Below the pieces are notes generated by a model. That model was not told the origin of the DNA. It worked only from the letters and a program-made list of their open reading frames with translations, and did no database searches. From positions 176,038 through 240,037 of the forward strand of contig JANBVI010000008.1 in assembly GCA_024239075.1 (NCBI GenBank): 64,000 bases of DNA. The letters are read 5' to 3'. This stretch comes from Fischerella sp. CENA71 (lineage in GTDB: Bacteria; Cyanobacteriota; Cyanobacteriia; Cyanobacteriales; Nostocaceae). Numbering within the stretch: the stretch's first letter is position 1; each line of letters opens with the position of its first letter. Positions 58,633-64,000 of this stretch are shown here, piece by piece. The position numbers and the translations under genes are program-made.

Positions 58633-59904
58633 ATGAATGATGATTTTTACAATCAGGGATTGACCAAAGCAAAGCAAAAAGATTACGCTGGAGCGATCGC
58701 AGAATTTACTCGTGCTATTGAGATTAACCCCTACTTTGCTGATGCTTTCTGTCAACGGGGTTTAGCGTACTATGATTCTGGTGAAATTCTCTTAGCTGTT
58801 TCTGATTATACGGCAGCTCTGCAACTAAATCCTGCCAGTGTTGAAGCTTATTATTGTCGCGCTTTGGCTAGGGTGGCGCTGAAAAATTTACCGGGGGCGA
58901 TCGCAGATGCAGATCAAGCTATTCGTTTCAATCGCAATTATGCTGCGGCCTATCATTTACGAGGAATGGTATACCGGAAACTGGGGCAGATTCAAGATGC
59001 GATCGCCAATTTTAAGTTAGCCGCAGATTTATATTTACAACAAAAAGACAAAGAAAATTGTCGTCTGTGTTTAGAACAAATTCAACAACTGCAACCAAAA
59101 CCAACTCCTGCTGTAGTCCACGAATCAACTACCCCCACTACACGGATCATATCGCCACAGGAATATTTCACCCAATTGTTGGAAAAGGCTGAAAAAGGAG
59201 ATACTCGTCAAGCCTTGGAAGATTTAAACTGGGCTTTACAAGTCGATCCACAAGACGCCCAAGCTTATTGCTGTCGGGGAGTAGTGCATTATAAACAGGG
59301 AAACTATCGTGAGGCGATCGCAGATTTTAACCAAGCGCTACAACTCAATTTTCAAGATGCCATAGTTTATCGCAACCGGGGAAGAGCGCGTTCGCAGTTA
59401 GGAGATCATCAGGGAGCGATCGCAGATTTTAACCAAGCACTGCAACTCCAACCAGAAGACGCACTGCTTTATATTGCCAGAGGTAATGTCTATCGAGCAA
59501 TGGGTAATTATCTCGGTGCGGTAACTGACTATACTAGAGCTTTACAAATTCATCCTGATGACCCTCAAGCTTACTACAATCGGGGTCTTGCCTATACTCA
59601 CATGGAAGAAATGCAACGCGCTATAGCAGATTATCAGCAAGCAGCAAGTATATTTTGTGAAAAAGAAGACTGGATAAATTACGAACAAGTCCTGGAAAAT
59701 CTCAAAAAAATTAAGTCTCCAAGTACTGAATCAAAGCCAGGTAAGTATAAACTGCTACGACAACGTTTGTTGAGACTGGTCGGGGGATACTGGGAAATAG
59801 CCCAACGGTTAATTGATCAAACAAAAAGATACTATCCTGGGATGTCGGAAGAATGGTACATGGAAAAAGTAATTGATGATTTGGAACGCGATCGTGGTAG
59901 GTAA
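58633..59904 (+). CDS. TPR-repeat protein
   Basis: 423 residues with about eight TPR units in two blocks: residues about 1-150 (NPYFADAFCQRGLAYYDSGE) and about 185-345 (DPQDAQAYCCRGVVHYKQGN), with a Pro/Thr-rich linker between. The C-terminal 70 residues are basic and helical. TPRs are protein-binding scaffolds; no catalytic domain is attached. It is intact and alone on its strand block. The repeat DNA of the two blocks carries HIP1 sites at equal positions (GCGATCGCAGATTTTAACCA), a sign of internal duplication. Confidence 0.9.
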   Translation: MNDDFYNQGLTKAKQKDYAGAIAEFTRAIEINPYFADAFCQRGLAYYDSGEILLAVSDYTAALQLNPASVEAYYCRALARVALKNLPGAIADADQAIRFNRNYAAAYHLRGMVYRKLGQIQDAIANFKLAADLYLQQKDKENCRLCLEQIQQLQPKPTPAVVHESTTPTTRIISPQEYFTQLLEKAEKGDTRQALEDLNWALQVDPQDAQAYCCRGVVHYKQGNYREAIADFNQALQLNFQDAIVYRNRGRARSQLGDHQGAIADFNQALQLQPEDALLYIARGNVYRAMGNYLGAVTDYTRALQIHPDDPQAYYNRGLAYTHMEEMQRAIADYQQAASIFCEKEDWINYEQVLENLKKIKSPSTESKPGKYKLLRQRLLRLVGGYWEIAQRLIDQTKRYYPGMSEEWYMEKVIDDLERDRGR

Positions 59905-60530
59905 TACGATTTTGGATTTTAGACTTCGTCGTGAGCGCTACTTCGACAAGGCTCAGTACAAGTCAGTCGAACGATTTTGGATTGGGAAACTCTTTGTCCA
60001 TGAGAATTCTGTAGGTCTATCTACCGCATTCTTGAATTTGCGGCTACTTTTGGGTTTGTGTGGATATGCGATCGCTCTGTGGTCAATTACCTTTTCAGAC
60101 GTTCTCTACACCAAATCTAAACCAACAATAATACTTACAGATGGGGATGGGAAGGTGTTATACGGGTGTTGGCTATTCACATCCTCTTCATTTTTGGTAA
60201 TTCAAAATAATATTATTAGTAAAAATAATAATTCATTAATGAATTATATAGCTCGACAAATATATATATAAATCTCTATCTCTAGAGAGAGTTTTTTGTA
60301 AAATTTTATATTCAGATTTTCAGTCTACAGGTCGATTCTACATTCCTAGATTCCCGACTATAAAATTACTATGCACGCATTGAAAAAAACCAATGCGAAA
60401 TGCAATCAAGAAAATTTTATTGAGGCAGACAAACAAAAATAGATGCTAACTGAATATGAGCATTTAGGATTTATGACTGCACAATATTCTCTTGATTTTA
60501 TATTATTTACTGACTTGTGGAGAAATTAAA
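59905..60530. other. intergenic region, no convincing gene
   Basis: About 625 bp. A frame at 59873-60271 overlaps the TPR gene and has no family features. CTCTATCTCTAGAGAGAG followed by TTTTTT (about 60274-60298) is a possible terminator. The last 100 bp probably hold the promoter of the gene at 60531. Confidence 0.5.
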
Positions 60531-60896
60531 ATGCAAAAAACTATTTCTTTGTTAAGTTCTATTTTGCGTCCCGTACGTTTTCTAGTAGTAGCCTTTACAT
60601 GTACTTTGTTACTATTCTCTCATGCTTTTCCTGCTGCTGCAATTGAAAGCTATCAAAGCAATCCAACAGAAGCTACCGATCAATTGCTTGAAACTCAACG
60701 TGAAACTGACGAGGTAGCTAAATCGGCTCCTCTGGGATTGAAAGAAACTCAAAAGCGTACCAGTGGCGGAGGACTGAACGAAGTTCAAGGTACTGCTGAT
60801 GCTAAGAATATGAATCGTCCTGAAAATTCTCAAGATGCAGTTTCAGTAGAAGAAGAAGTAAGCAACTTCCTGAAAAAAGTCACTGGTAATAAGTAA
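60531..60896 (+). CDS. small exported stress-type protein
   Basis: 121 residues from ATG at 60531, with GGAG 9 nt upstream. A signal peptide (FLVVAFTCTLLLFSHAFPAAA) is followed by a polar helical mature part (NPTEATDQLLETQRETDEVAK, NRPENSQDAVSVEEEV). It resembles the short cyanobacterial proteins annotated as low-temperature-induced, but that is recall, not a search. Located upstream of dps and a ChaB-domain protein, so a stress role is plausible. A terminator follows. Confidence 0.75.
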   Translation: MQKTISLLSSILRPVRFLVVAFTCTLLLFSHAFPAAAIESYQSNPTEATDQLLETQRETDEVAKSAPLGLKETQKRTSGGGLNEVQGTADAKNMNRPENSQDAVSVEEEVSNFLKKVTGNK

Positions 60897-60916
60897 TAAG
60901 CATCAAATTTCTTTCG

Positions 60917-60948
60917 CCCCAGTTGAAGATACTGGGGATTTATTTTTA
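60917..60948 (+). terminator. terminator of the small exported protein gene
   Basis: CCCCAG (60917-60922) pairs with CTGGGG (60932-60937), then ATTTATTTTTA. It lies 20 bp past the stop codon. Confidence 0.7.
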
Positions 60949-61138
60949 AATAGCAATTCTCTCGGATTCTATGAAATCTATATATAGACATATATTTTAT
61001 ATATTTGAATCTAAAAATATTTTTTATATGCAATAATGCTCTGTTTACAAAATAAATCACAATCATTCTTTGGGTTGATGTTGTGTAGTTAATGAATTGC
61101 TGAAGTTATAAGAGGAGTTAGCTTAAGGATTTGAAACA

Positions 61139-61675
61139 ATGCGTCCATTAAATATTGGTTTGACAGATGAACAACGCCAAGGTGTAATTGAACTATTAAA
61201 TCAAGATTTGTCGGATTCGTATCTACTAGTAGTGAAAACCAAAAAATTTCACTGGGATGTGGTTGGACCTCAGTTCCGCAGTCTGCATGAAATTTGGGAA
61301 GAACAGTACGAACAACTGACTGAAAATATTGATGCTATTGCTGAACGAGTTCGTGCTTTAGGTGGTTATCCCATTGGTACAATGGAGGGATTTTTGAAGG
61401 CGGGTTCCATCAAAGAGCAAGCTGGTAATATTCCTACAGCAACCGAGATGGTAGCTTTGCTGGTAGATAACCATGAGCAAATTATTCGCAATCTTCGTGA
61501 ACATATTGATCGTTGTGCTGAAGAATTTCACGATCAAGGAACAGCTGATTTCCTTACAGGATTGATGGAAGGTCACGAAGAAGCAGCTTGGATGCTACGT
61601 TCCTTTATTGAGGGAGAAGAATTGCAACCTGATGGTTCTCAACCAGAAACACGAAAAACACCCGTAGGTGTGTAA
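61139..61675 (+). CDS. dps: Dps-family ferritin-like protein
   Basis: 178 residues. The ferroxidase motif reads KKFHWDVVGPQFRSLHEIWEEQYEQL, with His38, His50 and the acidic residues 54 and 58 in the usual spacing. Dps forms a 12-subunit shell that oxidises and stores iron with hydrogen peroxide and can protect DNA. A C-terminal tail of about 20 polar residues is present; no long Lys-rich N-terminus is seen, so DNA binding is uncertain. It lies between a small stress-type gene and a ChaB-domain gene on the same strand. Strong family call. Confidence 0.93.
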   Translation: MRPLNIGLTDEQRQGVIELLNQDLSDSYLLVVKTKKFHWDVVGPQFRSLHEIWEEQYEQLTENIDAIAERVRALGGYPIGTMEGFLKAGSIKEQAGNIPTATEMVALLVDNHEQIIRNLREHIDRCAEEFHDQGTADFLTGLMEGHEEAAWMLRSFIEGEELQPDGSQPETRKTPVGV

Positions 61676-61713
61676 CTCAAGGTAGATAGAATTAACACCT
61701 CATGAATAATAAG

Positions 61714-61784
61714 GTTCGTAGTAAGGATTTTGAGTAATTAAATATTTAGTTAGATATTTAAGTGCTAAAGCACTTACTACGAAC
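61714..61784. repeat. 71-bp palindromic repeat after dps
   Basis: GTTCGTAGTAAG (61714-61725) and CTTACTACGAAC (61773-61784) are exact inverted copies; within the segment AGTGCTAAAGCACT (61761-61774) is also near-palindromic. A run of A follows. It may act as a terminator or be a MITE-like dispersed repeat. Confidence 0.65.
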
Positions 61785-61811
61785 AAAAAAATCATAGAAA
61801 AGGAGTGTTTA

Positions 61812-62579
61812 ATGGCGACAGAATACAAAGCTGAACGCACAATTTCAGCTGTCTATAAAGAACAAAACCAAGTTGATGATGTGATTCGGCGTTTGCTTGA
61901 CCGGGGTGTACCTAGAGATCATATTTCGGTCATGGGTAGAAACTTTAAGTCAGAAACTAGAATTGCTGGTTTTATTACTAAAAAAGATGTAATTCTTGGT
62001 GGTTTAAGAACAGGAGCAATTTTTGGTTCCTTTTTTGGTTCTTTGCTGGGTTTACTTACAGGGGTTGGTGTACTATTCATTCCTTTTGTTGGGCCAATTG
62101 TAGCAGCAGGCCCTATCGGTGCATTATTACTTGGCGCTGCAAGTGGAGCGATCGCAGGTAGTGCAGGTGCTGGTTTAGTATCTATATTAGCAACCTTGGG
62201 TATGCCAGAAGATAAAGCCGCAGTATATCAGACTCGTCTGCAAGCTGGAGAGTTCTTAGTTATGGCAGAAGTTCCAGCTGATCGTAGTGGAGAATTTCAA
62301 ATACTCATGGAAAGTGCTGGTGGTGAAGAAATTCACACAATGGACAAAGCATTACCCCGTCCCTGTGCTGGCCGTTGCAGTAGTCCAGAAGATTTATCTC
62401 CAGAGGTACGCTCCCATCTTTCCAGTGAAGCTCAGAATACATTTATTGAGCGCTACAATGCTGTCTTAGATGAGACAAAGGATCAAACCAAGGCAGAACA
62501 AGCAGCTTGGGAAGCGATTCATCAAAATTTTGATGAAGATGACAACGGTGTTTGGTCTAAGAAAAAGGTGGCTGTTTAG
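61812..62579 (+). CDS. membrane stress protein with C-terminal ChaB domain
   Basis: 255 residues. Residues 1-60 are of the general-stress type ([27 protein letters not shown]). About 65-135 is a Gly/Ala/Leu-rich pair of membrane segments ([20 protein letters not shown]). The C-terminal 60 residues carry a ChaB-like domain ([20 protein letters not shown]...[22 protein letters not shown]), comparable with the ChaB protein at 6250-6561. ATG at 61812 has AGGAG 7-11 nt upstream. The combination of a membrane hairpin and ChaB is a recurrent cyanobacterial layout; function unknown. Confidence 0.8.
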   Translation: MATEYKAERTISAVYKEQNQVDDVIRRLLDRGVPRDHISVMGRNFKSETRIAGFITKKDVILGGLRTGAIFGSFFGSLLGLLTGVGVLFIPFVGPIVAAGPIGALLLGAASGAIAGSAGAGLVSILATLGMPEDKAAVYQTRLQAGEFLVMAEVPADRSGEFQILMESAGGEEIHTMDKALPRPCAGRCSSPEDLSPEVRSHLSSEAQNTFIERYNAVLDETKDQTKAEQAAWEAIHQNFDEDDNGVWSKKKVAV

Positions 62580-62645
62580 TCAGTGGTCAAGTGACAAATA
62601 ACAAATGACGACCATAACTAAAAAAATATAACGCACAACGAGTTG

Positions 62646-63044
62646 TTAAGGTGATTTATAACTACCAACTCGAATAGTTAACTGACCTTTGCGGGGGTCT
62701 TGGTTAAAGACAAATGCTCCTTCCTCCTTTTCACCACGAGATAAAAAGTCTATTTGTTGTTCTCCTGTTTGGGTGACTTTTCCTTGGATTTCTAACTCAG
62801 CTATCAGTTGTACTGATTCGGCTGTCTCTCCACCTGTATTGACAATTTCAAACGGAACATAAAATTGTCCATCAGCTTCCCAAATTTTCTGTTTGTTACT
62901 GACAGAAAGAACGGGGGGTTGATTTTTTTCATTTATCCAAATGTAAATGACTAAGCTCACAATCACAGCCAGGATAAATGAAGCAATACTTAAAGTAACC
63001 CATTCCGCAGTAGAACGTTTTGGTTGTTCTTGTTCTGTGTTCAT
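62646..63044 (-). CDS. TIGR02588-like membrane-anchored protein
   Basis: 132 residues. An N-terminal anchor (WVTLSIASFILAVIVSLVIYIWI) precedes a beta-rich extracytoplasmic domain (FYVPFEIVNTGGETAESVQLIAELEI). The layout and neighbourhood fit the TIGR02588 family, which is defined as a companion of TIGR02587 integral membrane proteins. Its start overlaps the end of the TIGR02587-like gene by 4 bp, so the two are coupled. No biochemical function is known for the pair. Confidence 0.75.
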   Translation of the reverse strand: MNTEQEQPKRSTAEWVTLSIASFILAVIVSLVIYIWINEKNQPPVLSVSNKQKIWEADGQFYVPFEIVNTGGETAESVQLIAELEIQGKVTQTGEQQIDFLSRGEKEEGAFVFNQDPRKGQLTIRVGSYKSP

Positions 63045-63874
63045 ATAGCCAACCTACCAGCAGCGCCACCAATTGTTGCAGGTAATCCTAATAGTAATGT
63101 GTATTCCAACCACATTCTCCACGGATCATTAAGAGTCAATTTTTGAAAAAACCAGAGCATAAAAGCTGCTGCTATTAGTGATACTAAATAAGACATGATT
63201 GTTTCACTGATTGGTCTTTGGAAAAGACCTCGTTGCTGTCTACGTTTTCGCTGATCTGAAAAGCCAGCTTCAAATACAATTGCATAGGAAATCAGCAAGG
63301 ATACAGCAATAATTGCTATTAGTCGCCCTGGTGAAACTGCCGCCGCTAACATGGGAATTTCATCTGTAGGAGCGATGTTAAACGCGATGACGATCGCACC
63401 AATTATAGTGGCACCAATATCTGCAAAGGTGGCAGATAATTGATCAGATTTATGATTATCAGTTTGTTTGTTTTCTTGAGAGTTTGTTTGTTTGTCTGAA
63501 TTAGTTTGGCCGCGAGTGTCTCCTAAAAATTGATTAGCTAGTGCCACGCCAAGGGTAAATGGTACGCTTTCAAATACAATTTTGCCCAGAATTTCTCCAA
63601 GGGAAGTTTCTGATGTCAGTTCTTGCAATAACAGCAGTATCAATGTAGAACAGGTTATGCCGATCGCCATTGCTTCAATAGTATCTGTGAGTGCTTCGTA
63701 AGAGCGAGTACCATGTCTACGTTTGCGAAAACCTTCTGTGCGATTGAGTAAGAAAACCACTATAAAAGTCAGTGCGATCGCTAACATTACCATTGACGGT
63801 TTAGCAATAGATCCAATCCACCAAACTTCCATCGTATAAAGTAACGGCGTGCCAAATAAAAAGCCGCCACACAT
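63041..63874 (-). CDS. TIGR02587-like integral membrane protein, 5' end cut by an IS5-like element
   Basis: 277 residues from ATG at 63874, with about six to eight membrane spans (FLFGTPLLYTMEVWW, IGAIVIAFNIAP, AISLLISYAIVFEAGF-like segments) and a central polar loop rich in Gln/Asn. The frame continues upstream as L-R-G directly into the insertion element (63883), and LRG-M-C-G-G-F-L-F-G looks like uninterrupted family sequence, so the original start lay further upstream and has been separated. The internal ATG may still allow synthesis of most of the protein. Partner of the TIGR02588-like gene. Confidence 0.75.
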   Translation of the reverse strand: MCGGFLFGTPLLYTMEVWWIGSIAKPSMVMLAIALTFIVVFLLNRTEGFRKRRHGTRSYEALTDTIEAMAIGITCSTLILLLLQELTSETSLGEILGKIVFESVPFTLGVALANQFLGDTRGQTNSDKQTNSQENKQTDNHKSDQLSATFADIGATIIGAIVIAFNIAPTDEIPMLAAAVSPGRLIAIIAVSLLISYAIVFEAGFSDQRKRRQQRGLFQRPISETIMSYLVSLIAAAFMLWFFQKLTLNDPWRMWLEYTLLLGLPATIGGAAGRLAI

Positions 63875-63882
63875 TCCTCTAA

Positions 63883-64000
63883 GAGGTTGTTTGAAAAGTC
63901 AGGCAGGGTGTAAAAAAGCTCTCTCAGTATAAGCTGTGAATGAATAGTAAACAGCACCGAGAGAGTGGCATGAGTAAAGCATACAAGAGCAATCTGACCC
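63883..64000 (+). mobile_element. IS5-like insertion sequence, left end
   Basis: The element seems to begin at 63883 with GAGGTTGTTTGAAAAGTC, preceded by CTAA (63879-63882), a typical IS5-group target. GCTCTCTC...GAGAGAGTGGC (about 63918-63970) are inverted. A transposase frame starts at 63970. The right end is outside the window. Confidence 0.7.
63970..64000 (+). CDS. IS5-family transposase, first ten codons
   Basis: ATG at 63970 begins MSKAYKSNLT, the start common in IS5-group (DUF4096-type) transposases (MSKAYxSNLTxxQW). The frame runs off the right edge. Too short for catalytic motifs. Confidence 0.65.
   Translation, partial: MSKAYKSNLT

Noticed and set aside
59873-60271. 132-residue frame overlapping the end of the TPR gene
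   Set aside because: Different frame, mixed composition, no domain, and it covers what looks like a dispersed repeat (GCTACTTCGACAAGGCTCAG).

Overview
The window looks like the chromosome of a filamentous, probably heterocyst-forming cyanobacterium (Nostocales: Nostoc, Calothrix, Tolypothrix or a relative). The signs are very frequent HIP1 octamers (GCGATCGC), heptanucleotide short tandem repeats (runs of CCCAATG, CAAATGA, CTAACTA) between genes, an NtcA/NtcB-controlled nitrate assimilation cluster with nirB and cnaT, an xisH/xisI pair, and many pentapeptide-repeat and DUF11-type proteins. The genus cannot be fixed from sequence alone.

Layout. (1) 1-5440, minus strand: four co-directional genes (two pentapeptide-repeat proteins, one with a large membrane region; a coiled-coil/TPR-like protein; a CHAT caspase-like protease). 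Three share a short Gly/Asn/Tyr motif and two share a second one. I read this as a possible caspase-like signalling or conflict module held together by stackable, amyloid-like motifs; it is the best candidate for an undescribed system. (2) 5536-8610: small genes (two coupled micropeptides with their own terminator, ChaB-like protein, a 33-residue membrane peptide, a universal stress protein, a small zinc-ribbon protein) and a Fur-box-like site. (3) 8752-10735: ppa, panD, and a metallo-beta-lactamase-fold protein whose HxHxDH metal site is lost. (4) 10743-26060: nitrate assimilation. cnaT, ntcB and nirB run leftward; nirA-nrtA-nrtB-nrtC-nrtD-nrtP-narB run rightward. nirA and ntcB each have an NtcA box 22 bp from a -10 element, and nirA also has an NtcB half-site pair. 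Both an ABC nitrate transporter and an MFS permease are present, and nirA and narB carry in-frame insertions made of the genome's dispersed repeats.

(5) 26061-29710: MITE-like palindromes, an AI-2E-family permease, xisI with an xisH broken by a stop codon, a 21-bp tandem repeat, and a toxin-antitoxin pair. (6) 29921-39686: clpC, a DUF3288-like protein, an MCE/MlaD protein with its ATPase, a carotenoid-isomerase-like oxidoreductase, a decayed IS200/IS605 end, a fasciclin protein, and a MoaD-like carrier next to thrC. (7) 40377-52855: a large extracellular gene set (three DUF11 proteins, a 1185-residue outer-membrane beta-barrel candidate, a 1207-residue SdrD-B-like protein), probably a surface or adhesion apparatus. 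(8) 53520-56572: a cobalamin riboswitch and cobG-cobH-cobI. (9) 56619-64000: sufE, an alpha/beta hydrolase, a TPR protein, stress genes (secreted small protein, Dps, ChaB-domain protein), and a TIGR02588/TIGR02587 pair whose 5' end is cut by an IS5-like element running off the right edge.

All family names come from reading motifs by eye; no database search was run. No tRNA, rRNA or CRISPR array was recognised.
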